Of a stretch of 53,743 bases of DNA, positions 24,139 through 33,236 are shown in pieces. Each line of letters starts with the position of its first letter. Positions within the stretch are counted from its first letter, which is position 1. The notes under the pieces were generated by a model. It had not been told where the DNA came from. It searched no databases and worked only from the letters and a program-made list of their open reading frames with translations. The DNA lies in NCBI GenBank assembly GCA_035716025.1, contig DASTKH010000025.1, positions 1 to 53,743 of the forward strand. The letters are read 5' to 3'. This DNA is from JADGHE01 sp035716025 (GTDB lineage Bacteria; Pseudomonadota; Alphaproteobacteria; Rhizobiales; Xanthobacteraceae). The position numbers and the translations under genes are program-made.

Positions 24139-26370
24139 ATGTCCGAGCGAAGCGGGGGGGCCGCCGCGCCGCCGCGCCTTGGCACCCGCTGGGTCGGTCC
24201 GGTCGCGATCGGGCTCGCCCTGGTATCCGCCCTCGTCACCTTCCTGGTCTTGACGGGTCTGACCCCAATTCTGCCGACCCATGAGGTCGTGGTCACGCTC
24301 TTGCTGACCAACGCGTTGGCGGTGGCCGTTCTCGTTTCGATTATCGGTTGGGAACTCTGGCAGATCGTCCAGGCGCGCCGCGCCGGGCGGGCGGGCGCCC
24401 GGCTGCACGTGCGGATCGTGGGCCTTTTTTCGGTGATCGCCGCCGTCCCGGCGGTTCTCGTCGCCGTCGTGGCGAGCATCACGCTCGACCGGGGGCTCGA
24501 CCGCTGGTTTTCCACTCGCACGCGGGCGGTCATCGCGAATTCGCTGAGCGTCGCCGAGGCCTATGTGCGCGAGCACGCCGAGATGATTCGCGGCGACATC
24601 CTCGCGATGGCCTTCGACGTCTCGCGCGCGAAGCCGCTGTTCGACCAGGATCGCGAACGCTTCCGCCAGTTCTTTGCCGCGCAGGCGACCGTGCGGGGGC
24701 TGCCGACCGCGATGATCATCGACAAGAACCGCAACCGCATCGAGCAGTTCGGGGTCAAGCCGGACAAGGAGTATTCGCTGCCGCCGCCCGAGACCCTTAC
24801 CGAGATCACGACCGCCACGCCGCGCATCGCGCTCGTGCCGGGCGTGGACGATGTCGCGGCCGTCATCAAGCTCAGCAATTTCGACGATTACTATCTCTAC
24901 GTGTCACGTCCCCTCGTTCCCCGCATCCTCGAACAGCTGCGCGAGACGCAAGCCGGCGTCGCCGAATACACGAGCCTCGAAGCCCGCCGCTTCGGCGTGC
25001 AGGTCGCCTTCGCGCTGATGTACACGGTGATTTCGCTCATCGTGCTCCTGTCCGCGGTCTGGATCGGGCTGAATTTCGCCAACGCGCTGGTGGCGCCGAT
25101 TCGCCGCCTCATCGGGGCAGCAAATCTCGTTTCGACCGGAAACCTGCACGTGCAGGTTCCAGTACGCCGACGCGAAGGGGACCTCGCGCGGCTCGGCGAG
25201 ACTTTCAACAAAATGACGCAGGAACTGCGCACACAGCGCGACGATCTCCTGCGCGCGCGCGATCTGATCGACAGCCGCCGCCGTTTCACGGAAGCGGTGC
25301 TGTCGGGCGCGAGCGCCGGCGTCATCGGCGTCGATCCCAAGGGGGCGATCAGCATCCTCAACAGGTCGGCCGAGAAACTCGTCGGCCGCAACGAGAACGA
25401 GGTGCTCGGCCGACCGATTGCCGAGGTCGTGCCGGAACTTGCTCCGCTGCTGGAAACCGCTCGTTCGGGCACGCAACGGCTCGTCCAGGGGCAGGTGACG
25501 ATCAACCGTGCCGGCCGCGAACGGAACCTCTCGGTGCGGGTGACGACCGAGCAGGCGGCCCAAGCGGATCACGGCTACGTCATCACGCTCGACGACATCA
25601 CGGAGCTCGTCGCCGCGCAGCGCTCGAGCGCCTGGGCCGACATCGCCCGCCGCATCGCGCACGAAATCAAGAACCCGCTCACCCCCATCCAGCTTTCGGC
25701 GGAGCGCCTCAAGCGCAAATACGGCAAGATCATCACCGAGGACCGCGCCGTCTTCGAGCAATGCACGGAGACGATCATCCGTCAGGTCGACGACATCAAG
25801 CGCATGGTGGACGAGTTCTCCCGCTTTGCCCGCATGCCGAAGCCGGTGATCGCCGAGGAGGATGTCGCCGACACCGTGCGCCAGGTCGTCTTCCTGATGC
25901 AGGTCGCCCACCCGGAAATCGAGTTCGTCACCGAGCTTGCAGAAGACTCGATGCCAGCGCCGTTCGACCGGCGGCTGATCTCCCAGGCGCTGACCAACAT
26001 CGTCAAGAACGCGACCGAGGCGGTCGCGGCCGTGCCGCCCGCCGAGCTCGGCAAGGGCCGAATCGAGGTTCGGGCCGCGCGGGAAGAGGGCGATATCGTC
26101 ATAGACGTGATCGACAACGGGATCGGCCTGCCCAAGGAAAACCGCAGCCGGTTGCTCGAGCCTTATGTCACGACCCGCGAAAAGGGCACGGGTCTCGGTC
26201 TCGCCATTGTCGAACGCATTCTTGAAGAACACGGAGGACGAATCGAGCTCAACGACGCGCCGGCCGTGGCGGCGGGCGGGCGTGGAGCATGGATGCGGCT
26301 GCGGTTTTCCGCCGAGGCCGCGCGGACGGGCGAGCGCGAGGGGAGCGCCGCCGAAACTGTTGGGACTTGA
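24139..26370 (+). CDS. ntrY: Membrane sensor histidine kinase NtrY
   Basis: About 743 residues from ATG 24139 (GAGG five bases upstream); GTG 24115 would add eight. Several N-terminal membrane helices (VGPVAIGLALVSALVTFLVL, VVTLLLTNALAVAVLVSII, LFSVIAAVPAVLVAVVASI) precede a periplasmic loop. A further helix at about 295-320, a HAMP linker, a PAS domain (AVLSGASAGVIGVDPKGAI), the H-box ARRIAHEIKNPLTPIQLSAE and an ATPase domain ending GTGLGLAIVERI follow. It partners NtrX and links nitrogen, redox or envelope state to gene control. Position after ntrC and before ntrX is the standard alphaproteobacterial order. Confidence 0.94.
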   Translation: MSERSGGAAAPPRLGTRWVGPVAIGLALVSALVTFLVLTGLTPILPTHEVVVTLLLTNALAVAVLVSIIGWELWQIVQARRAGRAGARLHVRIVGLFSVIAAVPAVLVAVVASITLDRGLDRWFSTRTRAVIANSLSVAEAYVREHAEMIRGDILAMAFDVSRAKPLFDQDRERFRQFFAAQATVRGLPTAMIIDKNRNRIEQFGVKPDKEYSLPPPETLTEITTATPRIALVPGVDDVAAVIKLSNFDDYYLYVSRPLVPRILEQLRETQAGVAEYTSLEARRFGVQVAFALMYTVISLIVLLSAVWIGLNFANALVAPIRRLIGAANLVSTGNLHVQVPVRRREGDLARLGETFNKMTQELRTQRDDLLRARDLIDSRRRFTEAVLSGASAGVIGVDPKGAISILNRSAEKLVGRNENEVLGRPIAEVVPELAPLLETARSGTQRLVQGQVTINRAGRERNLSVRVTTEQAAQADHGYVITLDDITELVAAQRSSAWADIARRIAHEIKNPLTPIQLSAERLKRKYGKIITEDRAVFEQCTETIIRQVDDIKRMVDEFSRFARMPKPVIAEEDVADTVRQVVFLMQVAHPEIEFVTELAEDSMPAPFDRRLISQALTNIVKNATEAVAAVPPAELGKGRIEVRAAREEGDIVIDVIDNGIGLPKENRSRLLEPYVTTREKGTGLGLAIVERILEEHGGRIELNDAPAVAAGGRGAWMRLRFSAEAARTGEREGSAAETVGT

Positions 26371-26376
26371 GGCACG

Positions 26377-27741
26377 ATGGGCCCCGAAATTCTTGTTGTC
26401 GACGACGAAGCCGATATTCGCGACCTCGTCTCGGGAATTCTCGATGACGAGGGTTACCGGACCAGAGTGGCGGGCAACAGCGATGAAGCGCTGCAGGCGA
26501 TCGCCTCGCGGCGCCCGCACCTCGTGTTTCTCGACATCTGGCTGCAGGGCAGCCGGCTCGACGGCCTGCAGGTGCTCGATTCCGTCAAGGAGCAGTATCC
26601 GGACCTTCCTGTCGTGATGATCTCGGGGCACGGCAATATCGAAACGGCCGTCTCCGCCATCAAGCGCGGGGCCTACGATTTCATCGAAAAGCCTTTCAAG
26701 GCCGATCGCCTGGTGCTGGTGGCCGCGCGTGCGCTCGAAGCGTCGCAACTTCGGCGTGAGGTGAAGGCGCTCAAGCAACTCTCGCCGCATACGCTGATCG
26801 GCCAATCGCCGGCGCTCAATCACCTGCGGCAGGTGATCGAGAAAGTGGCGCCGACCAACAGCCGCATCATGATCGTCGGGCCGTCCGGTTCCGGAAAGGA
26901 GCTTGCCGCGCGCACGGTTCACAGTCTCTCGCAGCGCGCGAACGGACCATTTGCCGTCATCAATGCCGCGGCGATCACGCCGGAACGCATGGAGGTGGAG
27001 CTGTTCGGCGTGGAGCAGGCGGACGGGACCGGCGGACGCAAGGTCGGCGCGCTCGAAGAGGCGCATGGCGGCACGTTGTTCATCGACGAGGTCGCCGACA
27101 TGCCGCGCGAGACGCAGAACAAGATCTTGCGCGTGCTGGTCGACCAGACCTTCCAGCGGGTAGGCGGCACGCAGAAGGTCAGCGTCGATGTGCGGATCAT
27201 TTCGTCAACCGCCCGGAACCTCGAAGCGGAGATCGCTGCCGGGCGGTTCCGCGAGGACCTCTATCACCGGCTGTCGGTGGTGCCGATCATGGTGCCGCCG
27301 CTTGCGGACCGCCGCGAGGACATTCCGCTCCTCGTCGATTATTTCATGGAACAAATCTCGCAATCGACGGGCCTGCCGAAGCGGCGCATCGGCGAGGACG
27401 CGATGGCGGTTCTCCAGTCCCACAATTGGCCCGGCAATGTGCGCCAGCTCCGCAATAACGTGGAGCGGCTCATGATTCTCGCCGGCGGCGATCCGGACGC
27501 CGTGATCACCTCCAGCATGCTGCCGCAGGATGTCGGCTCGATGGTCCCAAGCATGCCGAACGGCAACGGCGGCGAGCACCTTATGGGGCTGCCGCTGCGC
27601 GAAGCGCGCGAGGTGTTTGAACGCGAATATCTTGTGGCGCAGATCAGCCGCTTCGGCGGCAACATTTCCCGCACTGCCGAGTTCGTCGGCATGGAGCGCT
27701 CGGCCTTGCACCGCAAGCTCAAGGCGCTCGGAGTCGGCTGA
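26377..27741 (+). CDS. ntrX: Response regulator NtrX
   Basis: 454 residues, six bases after ntrY. The receiver domain has D53, the AAA+ domain has GPSGSGKELAARTVH and LFIDEVADM, and the end has a Fis-like helix-turn-helix (TAEFVGMERSALHRKLKALG). Where NtrC carries GAFTGA, this protein reads LFGVEQADGTGGRKVGALEE, so the sigma54-contact loop is missing. That is known for alphaproteobacterial NtrX, which therefore probably acts without sigma54. Phosphorylation by NtrY is expected. dat lies 104 bases downstream. Confidence 0.94.
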   Translation: MGPEILVVDDEADIRDLVSGILDDEGYRTRVAGNSDEALQAIASRRPHLVFLDIWLQGSRLDGLQVLDSVKEQYPDLPVVMISGHGNIETAVSAIKRGAYDFIEKPFKADRLVLVAARALEASQLRREVKALKQLSPHTLIGQSPALNHLRQVIEKVAPTNSRIMIVGPSGSGKELAARTVHSLSQRANGPFAVINAAAITPERMEVELFGVEQADGTGGRKVGALEEAHGGTLFIDEVADMPRETQNKILRVLVDQTFQRVGGTQKVSVDVRIISSTARNLEAEIAAGRFREDLYHRLSVVPIMVPPLADRREDIPLLVDYFMEQISQSTGLPKRRIGEDAMAVLQSHNWPGNVRQLRNNVERLMILAGGDPDAVITSSMLPQDVGSMVPSMPNGNGGEHLMGLPLREAREVFEREYLVAQISRFGGNISRTAEFVGMERSALHRKLKALGVG

Positions 27742-27845
27742 CGCCAGGCGCATGTTCCGCGTTCCCGAATATCTCGTGCATCGTTTTCCGTTGAGCTGAC
27801 CGTCGCGCCCGCCCGTAGCGGCACGATGAAGGAGATGAGCGCCGA

Positions 27846-28703
27846 ATGTCCCGAATCGCCTACGTCAACGGCCGTTACGTCCCGCACCGCGCGGCCCGCG
27901 TGCATATTGAGGACCGCGGTTATCAGTTCGCCGACGGCGTGTACGAGGTGTGCGAAGTCAGGGGAGGGCGCCTCGTCGATCAGCGCCGTCATCTCGAAAG
28001 GCTCAAACGATCGCTCGGCGAATTGCGCATTCCCGCTCCCATGCCGTTTTCCGCCCTGTCGGTCGTGTTGCGCGAGACGGTGCGGCGCAATCGCGTGCGC
28101 GATGGCATCGTCTACCTGCAGGTCACGCGCGGCGTCGCGCCCCGCGACCACGCCTTTCCCCCGCCGGAAACCCGGCCGAGCCTGGTCGTCACCGCGCGCA
28201 GCCACGATCGGGCGCGCGGCGAAAAGACCGCCGGCGAAGGAATCGCGGTCATCACCGTGCCCGAGAATCGCTGGCCGCGGGTCGACATCAAGTCGGTGTC
28301 GCTCTTGCCGAACGTGCTCGCCAAACAGGCAGCGCGCGAGCAGGGCGCGAAGGAAGCCTGGTTCGTCGATGCGGACGGCTACGTGACAGAAGGCTCCTCG
28401 ACCAACGCCTGGATCGTGACGGCCGCCGGGAAGGTCGTGACGCGGCCGGTGAGCAATGCCATTCTGCGCGGCGTGACCCGCACCGTGCTGCTCGACGTGT
28501 TGGCCGCGCAGGGCCTCGAACTCGAAGAGCGACCGTTCACCGTGGCCGAGGCCCATGCGGCGCGCGAAGCGTTCGTCACCTCGGCGAGCCAGATCGTCAT
28601 GCCGGTCGTCAGCATCGACGGCCGGCCCGTCGCCAACGGCGCACCCGGACTTGTGGCGACCGCATTGCGGCGCGATTTCCATCGCCACGCGGAAATCGAG
28701 TGA
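27846..28703 (+). CDS. dat: D-amino-acid transaminase (class IV aminotransferase)
   Basis: 285 residues of the PLP fold-type IV family. The catalytic lysine is K149 in DIKSVSLLPNVLAKQ, matching D-alanine transaminase. The cofactor glutamate is in YVTEGSSTNAW, and the N-terminal YVNGRYVPHRAARVHIEDRGY is typical. It interconverts D-alanine and 2-oxoglutarate with D-glutamate and pyruvate, supplying D-amino acids to peptidoglycan. Branched-chain transaminase is a less likely reading. It lies between ntrX and hfq, a position seen in several Rhizobiales. Confidence 0.9.
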   Translation: MSRIAYVNGRYVPHRAARVHIEDRGYQFADGVYEVCEVRGGRLVDQRRHLERLKRSLGELRIPAPMPFSALSVVLRETVRRNRVRDGIVYLQVTRGVAPRDHAFPPPETRPSLVVTARSHDRARGEKTAGEGIAVITVPENRWPRVDIKSVSLLPNVLAKQAAREQGAKEAWFVDADGYVTEGSSTNAWIVTAAGKVVTRPVSNAILRGVTRTVLLDVLAAQGLELEERPFTVAEAHAAREAFVTSASQIVMPVVSIDGRPVANGAPGLVATALRRDFHRHAEIE

Positions 28704-29035
28704 GGACGACGGCCGCTCGCATGCGCAGCATCCGGGGTCGCGCCGGAGGCGGCGCGTTCCCGCAACGCCAAGAGATCTTTCCGATTTTCCCCAACTCTTT
28801 GAAGACGCAGGAGTCTGGCCCTGTCTTGCCGCTTTTTCGTCAGCCACGCGTGCCAAAGTCATCCCATAGGCGCAGCGTGCGCCGACCGCGCGAGCAAGTT
28901 GGGCTTGCACAGCGTCGTGGCCTGCCATCTAATGGTGCCGCCACAAGCTTGCGGGGCTGAGGCCACGTGCCACAGGATACGATGCACGACCAACTTAGGT
29001 CGACACGCCCGCGGGCGCATGACGGAATAGCGGCA
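28704..29035 (+). other. dat-hfq intergenic region
   Basis: 332 bases. Close to dat is a GC-rich hairpin (28739-28756). From about 28760 to 28960 the sequence is less GC-rich and probably holds the hfq promoter, but I cannot place -35 and -10 elements with confidence. No gene is seen; an in-frame extension of hfq to 28967 lacks a ribosome site and family similarity. Confidence 0.5.
28739..28756 (+). terminator. Short GC hairpin after dat
   Basis: CGCGCCG-GAGG-CGGCGCG, a 7-bp stem with a tetraloop, starts 35 bases after the dat stop and is followed by only two T residues. It may end part of the ntr-dat transcript before hfq. Confidence 0.35.
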
Positions 29036-29296
29036 ATGGCGTCCGAACGTCCACAAAATCTACAAGACACGTTTCTCAATCACGTCCGAAAGAACAAGAC
29101 CCCGCTCACGATTTTTCTTGTGAACGGCGTCAAGCTTCAGGGCGTTGTCACATGGTTCGATAATTTTTGTGTGTTGCTGCGGCGGGATGGTCACTCCCAG
29201 CTCGTCTACAAGCACGCGATTTCGACCATCATGCCCGGCCACCCGATCCAACTGTTCGAGGGTGGCGAAGAGGGCGCAGCCGGGGAAAAGGGCTGA
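29036..29296 (+). CDS. hfq: RNA chaperone Hfq
   Basis: 86 residues from ATG 29036. Sm1 (LQDTFLNHVRKNKTPLTIFL) and Sm2 (LVYKHAISTIMP) motifs are intact, with the KLQG loop and the Y-K-H signature of the proximal RNA face. The C-terminal tail is short, as in alphaproteobacteria. Hfq forms a hexamer that pairs small RNAs with mRNAs. hflX starts at the base after its stop codon, so the two are translationally coupled. Confidence 0.96.
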   Translation: MASERPQNLQDTFLNHVRKNKTPLTIFLVNGVKLQGVVTWFDNFCVLLRRDGHSQLVYKHAISTIMPGHPIQLFEGGEEGAAGEKG

Positions 29297-30694
29297 TTGG
29301 AACATTCTACGCGTAGGCGGCGTGACCGAGGTCTGGGGCCTTCGGGCCCCGGCCCGCGGGACACGCAGCGCGCCGTGGTTCTGGGCGTCTACCGGCGGCA
29401 GCCGCAGGATGCCCGTTCCCGCGCGCCGGCGCCGCCGCGCAGCATCTCCGCGCGGCTGGAGGAGGCCGTAGGGCTTGCCCGGGCGATCGACCTCGAGGTC
29501 GTCCACGCCATCGCCGTGGTGCTTGGGGCCGTGACGCCCGCAACCTATATCGGCAAGGGCAAGGTCGACGAGATTGCGGGAATCGTGACCGCGAGCGGGG
29601 CAGGGCTCGTGATCATGGATTGCGCGCTCACGCCGGTGCAGCAGCGCAATCTCGAAAGGGCCTGGAACACCAAGGTTTTGGACCGCACGGGCCTGATCCT
29701 CGAGATTTTCGGACGGCGGGCACAGACCCGCGAGGGCGCCCTACAGGTCGAACACGCGCATCTGAGCTACCAGCGCGGCCGGCTCGTGCGCTCCTGGACT
29801 CACCTCGAACGCCAGCGGGGCGGTTTCGGCTTCCTGGGCGGCCCCGGCGAGACCCAGATCGAAGCGGACCGGCGGGCGATCGAGGAGCGCCTCGCACGAA
29901 TCGAGAAGGAGCTCGAGCGTGTGAAACGGACCCGACGGCTGCACCGCGCAGGCCGGAAACGCGTGCCTTATCCGGTGGTTGCTCTTGTCGGCTACACCAA
30001 CGCCGGCAAGTCGACCTTGTTCAACCGCCTCACCGGCGGTGCCGTGCTCGAAGCCGACATGCTGTTCGCGACGCTCGATCCCACCTTGCGGGCCGTCAAG
30101 CTGCCGCGGGGCGCCACAGTGATCCTCTCGGACACGGTGGGCTTCATCTCCGACCTGCCGACGCAGCTCATCGCGGCGTTCCGGGCAACCCTCGAAGAGG
30201 TGACGGAGGCCGACGTCGTGTTGCACGTGCGCGACATTTCCCACCCAGACACCGATGCGCAGGCCCAGGACGTGGAAAAGGTTCTGACGGAGCTCGGCGT
30301 CCCTCTTGGGCCGCGCGGCCGCGTGATCGAGCTCTGGAACAAGGTGGACAGCCTCGGGCCCGAGGCGCGCGCCCGTATCGAGAACAGTCTCGCCAGGCGA
30401 GGGCAGGACCTGGCGCCGGCCGTGCTGATCTCCGCCTTGACAGGCGAGGGGCTCGATCAGCTGACACTGGCCATCGAGAACCGCCTCGCCGATGCCCGAG
30501 TGACCGTCGAACTCACCGTTCCGCCCGAAGACGGCGAGGGCCTAAGCTGGCTCTATCGCCACACCGAGGTGCTCGACCGGAAGGACGCAGCCAGTGGCGC
30601 GGTCGCGCTCCGCGTGCGGGTCGATCCGAGCAAGGCCGGACAGGTCGCCCGCCGATTCGGGCTCGATCCGGCGACCGTATCGACCTCCGCGTGA
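29297..30694 (+). CDS. hflX: GTPase HflX
   Basis: 465 residues from TTG 29297, directly after the hfq TGA with GGGGAAAAGGG upstream. The N-terminal HflX domain (AVVLGVYRRQ, ATYIGKGKVDEIA, a coiled coil with GFGFLGGPGETQIEADRR) leads to a G domain with GYTNAGKS, DTVGFI and NKVD. It binds the 50S subunit and rescues or splits stalled ribosomes under stress. The rare TTG start suggests low, Hfq-coupled expression. It converges on mazG with four bases between the stops and so no room for a terminator. Confidence 0.94.
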   Translation: MEHSTRRRRDRGLGPSGPGPRDTQRAVVLGVYRRQPQDARSRAPAPPRSISARLEEAVGLARAIDLEVVHAIAVVLGAVTPATYIGKGKVDEIAGIVTASGAGLVIMDCALTPVQQRNLERAWNTKVLDRTGLILEIFGRRAQTREGALQVEHAHLSYQRGRLVRSWTHLERQRGGFGFLGGPGETQIEADRRAIEERLARIEKELERVKRTRRLHRAGRKRVPYPVVALVGYTNAGKSTLFNRLTGGAVLEADMLFATLDPTLRAVKLPRGATVILSDTVGFISDLPTQLIAAFRATLEEVTEADVVLHVRDISHPDTDAQAQDVEKVLTELGVPLGPRGRVIELWNKVDSLGPEARARIENSLARRGQDLAPAVLISALTGEGLDQLTLAIENRLADARVTVELTVPPEDGEGLSWLYRHTEVLDRKDAASGAVALRVRVDPSKAGQVARRFGLDPATVSTSA

Positions 30695-30698
30695 CGTC

Positions 30699-31523
30699 TC
30701 AGCCCGACCGCTCCGCTGCCTTGGCGGCCTCCCACAGTGCGTCCATCTCTTCGAGAGTCGCCTCTTCCGGACGCTTCCCCGTCTGCGCGAGCGCCGCCTC
30801 GATGCTCGCAAAGCGTCGTTCGAACTTGGCGTTCGTTTCCCGCAGCGCCATCTCGGCATCGACGTCGCAATGCCGCGCGAGGTTAACGACGGCGAACAGA
30901 AGATCGCCGATCTCCTCGCGCATGGCGGCCTTGTCGCCCGCGTCGACCGCACGCGCGATCTCGCCCGCTTCCTCCCGGATTTTCGCCAGTACCGGCCCGG
31001 TGCTGCGCCAGTCGAAGCCGACCTTCCCGGCCTTTCTCTGCAGCGCGAGTGCGCGCGCCAAGGCGGGCAGGCCGGCTGGAATGCCCCCAAGCGCGCCGTC
31101 GCTGGCCCGCGCTTGTGGGCCGCGCCGTTCGTTACGCTCGGCTTTCTCAGCGGCCTTGATCCTGTCCCAGAGGCTTTTCACCTCATCGGCCGACAGTGCG
31201 CCGGCCGCGCCGAACACGTGCGGATGGCGCCGCACCAGCTTTGCGGTGATCGCTTCGACCACGGCGCCGAAATCGAACACGCCGCGTTCCTCCGCCATAC
31301 GCGCGTGGAAGACGACCTGCAGCAGCAGATCCCCGAGCTCCTCGCGCAAATCCTCAAGATCGCCGCGCGCAATGGCGTCCGCAACCTCGCAGGCTTCCTC
31401 GATCGTGTAGGGCGCAATCGTCTCGAAGGTCTGCGCGACGTCCCACGGACAGCCGCGCTGCGGATCGCGCAGGGCCGCCATAATGGCGATGAGGTCGGCG
31501 ATGTCGCGGCTCGGCCGGGTCAT
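30699..31523 (-). CDS. mazG: Nucleoside triphosphate pyrophosphohydrolase MazG
   Basis: 274 residues, two MazG domains. In the first, CPWDVAQTFETIAPYTIEEACEVADAI and DLREELGDLLLQVVFHA give the E-x2-E...E-x2-D metal motif. In the second, KIREEAGEIARAV and MREEIGDLLFAVVNLAR repeat it. It hydrolyses NTPs and noncanonical nucleotides to NMP and pyrophosphate. It is the last minus-strand gene before hflX and lies 92 bases from the MBL-fold gene upstream, which may be in the same unit. Confidence 0.93.
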   Translation of the reverse strand: MTRPSRDIADLIAIMAALRDPQRGCPWDVAQTFETIAPYTIEEACEVADAIARGDLEDLREELGDLLLQVVFHARMAEERGVFDFGAVVEAITAKLVRRHPHVFGAAGALSADEVKSLWDRIKAAEKAERNERRGPQARASDGALGGIPAGLPALARALALQRKAGKVGFDWRSTGPVLAKIREEAGEIARAVDAGDKAAMREEIGDLLFAVVNLARHCDVDAEMALRETNAKFERRFASIEAALAQTGKRPEEATLEEMDALWEAAKAAERSG

Positions 31524-31615
31524 GGGCTAAGGCCTGCGATTCGCATAAGAGATATTATGGAACATTGTCTCCCGGGCCCGCGGCCTCGCGCTAATTCGGT
31601 TGGATTCGAACAAAA

Positions 31616-32440
31616 TCAGTGGCTTGCCGCCGCGTGTTCGACCGCAGGCAGAACCACCTGCATGCCGTCGAAGGCCGGCTCGACGCCGGGCGGCAGCTTG
31701 TTGCGCAGGGTGTCGTAGTCGAGGTCGACATGCATGTTGGTGAGGATCGCGCGGTGCGGTTTGAGCCGCGCGATCCAGTCGAGCGTCTCGTTCAGCGTCC
31801 AGTGGCTCGGATGCGGGGCGTAACGAAGCGCATCGACGATCCACACATCAAGCCCGGCGAGCGCGGCTTCGCTGTTTTCAGGCAGCCCGTTGAGATCGCA
31901 GGAATAGGCGAGCGAGCCGATGCGGAAGCCGAGGGAATGGATGTCGCCGTGCATCTGCAGGACGGGCAGGGCCTGGATTGTGCCCCCTGCCCCCGCCACC
32001 GAAACCGGTATACCGGGCTCGATACGGTGTTCGCGCAGAATCGGCGGATAGGAGCTGCCGGGGGGTGTCTCGAAGCAATAGGCGAAGCGGGTGTGCAGCG
32101 AACGGGCTGTCGCCGCGTCGAGATACACGTCGATGCGCCGCCGCTGATGCAGCGCGAAGGCGCGTAAATCGTCAATGCCGTGGGTATGGTCGGCGTGGGG
32201 GTGCGTATAGAGAACGCCGTCGAGATGCGAGACGTCGGCGTCGAGCAACTGCTCGCGCAGATCGGGCGAGGTGTCGATCAGCAGGCGCGTCACGTGTGGT
32301 CCGGAAAAACGCTCGACAAGCAACGAGCAGCGGCGGCGCCGGTTCCTGGGGTTGTTGGGATCGCATGCGCCCCAGCCCGAGCCGAGGCGCGGCACGCCGG
32401 CCGAGGAGCCGCATCCGAGGATAGTGAAGCGCAAGCTCAT
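31616..32440 (-). CDS. MBL-fold metallohydrolase (PhnP-like)
   Basis: 274 residues from ATG 32440, overlapping the tatD stop by four bases (ATGA). The metal motif HPHADHTHGIDDLRAF (H-x-H-x-D-H), the upstream GCGSSAGVP loop and the late NMHVDLDYDTL give a PhnP/phosphodiesterase-type beta-lactamase fold. PhnP hydrolyses cyclic ribose phosphates, but members outside phn operons have unknown substrates. It follows tatD in a nuclease-rich unit, which fits a role with nucleic acid or nucleotides. Confidence 0.88.
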   Translation of the reverse strand: MSLRFTILGCGSSAGVPRLGSGWGACDPNNPRNRRRRCSLLVERFSGPHVTRLLIDTSPDLREQLLDADVSHLDGVLYTHPHADHTHGIDDLRAFALHQRRRIDVYLDAATARSLHTRFAYCFETPPGSSYPPILREHRIEPGIPVSVAGAGGTIQALPVLQMHGDIHSLGFRIGSLAYSCDLNGLPENSEAALAGLDVWIVDALRYAPHPSHWTLNETLDWIARLKPHRAILTNMHVDLDYDTLRNKLPPGVEPAFDGMQVVLPAVEHAAASH

Positions 32441-33231
32441 GCTGCGACACCGATCTCCTGCGGCACTTTCGTGAACAGCCGGAAGAAATTGGCGGTCGTC
32501 TGGGCGGCAAGGGCTTCCGGCGCGACGTCGCGGGTCGCGGCGAGCGCCTTCGCCGTCTCGACGACGTAACTCGGCTCGTTGCGTCTGCCGCGGAAGGGTG
32601 TCGGCGCAAGATAAGGAGCATCGGTCTCGATCAGGAGGCGCTCGGCGGGCAGGGCCTTCGCGATCGCCCGCAGGTCGTCGGACTTCTTGAAGGTCACGAT
32701 CCCCGAGAAGGAGACATAGCAGCCGAGCGCAACCGCCTCCGCGGCGAGCTTCGCCCCGCCGGTGAAGCAATGCAGGACGGCCGGAAACGGCCCGGCAGCC
32801 ATTTCCGCGCGCAGGATACGAGCCATGTCCTCGTCCGCATCGCGGCAATGAATGACGAGCGGGAGCTGCGTCGCGCGGGCGGCCGCGATATGCGCGCGGA
32901 GCCCCTGCTCCTGGGCGGCCGGTGGGCTGCTGTCGTAATGATAATCGAGACCCGCCTCCCCGATCGCCACCACTTTCGGATGACGGGTGCGCCCGACGAG
33001 ATCGTCCGGGGTCACGGTCAGCTCCTCGTGCGCATAGTGCGGATGCGTGCCGACCGAGCAGAACACTTCGGGGAACCGCTCCGCGACGGCGAGCACACGC
33101 GCGTGCTCGCGCACCCGCGTCGAAATCGTCACCATGCGGCCTATTCCCGCCGCCCGTGCGCGGGCGACGACGGCGTCGAGCTCAGCCGCGAATTCCGGGA
33201 AATCGAGATGGCAGTGGCTGTCGACGAGCAT
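32437..33231 (-). CDS. tatD: TatD-family metal-dependent DNase
   Basis: 264 residues from ATG 33231, five bases after the metG stop. The TIM-barrel amidohydrolase motifs are VDSHCHLD, GEAGLDYHY, PLVIHCRDADED, HCFTGG and ETDAPYLAP. TatD proteins are 3'-5' exonucleases acting in DNA quality control. The order metG-tatD-MBL on one strand with overlaps points to one transcript. Confidence 0.95.
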   Translation of the reverse strand: MLVDSHCHLDFPEFAAELDAVVARARAAGIGRMVTISTRVREHARVLAVAERFPEVFCSVGTHPHYAHEELTVTPDDLVGRTRHPKVVAIGEAGLDYHYDSSPPAAQEQGLRAHIAAARATQLPLVIHCRDADEDMARILRAEMAAGPFPAVLHCFTGGAKLAAEAVALGCYVSFSGIVTFKKSDDLRAIAKALPAERLLIETDAPYLAPTPFRGRRNEPSYVVETAKALAATRDVAPEALAAQTTANFFRLFTKVPQEIGVAA

Positions 33232-33236
33232 CAGCG

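Noticed and set aside
24904..27066. 720-codon minus-strand frame opposite ntrY and ntrX
   Set aside because: It lies opposite well-conserved kinase and AAA+ domains, and its translation shows no domain.
30695..30698. Terminator between convergent hflX and mazG
   Set aside because: There are only four bases between the stops, and no independent hairpin with a T-tract was seen at the ends of the genes.
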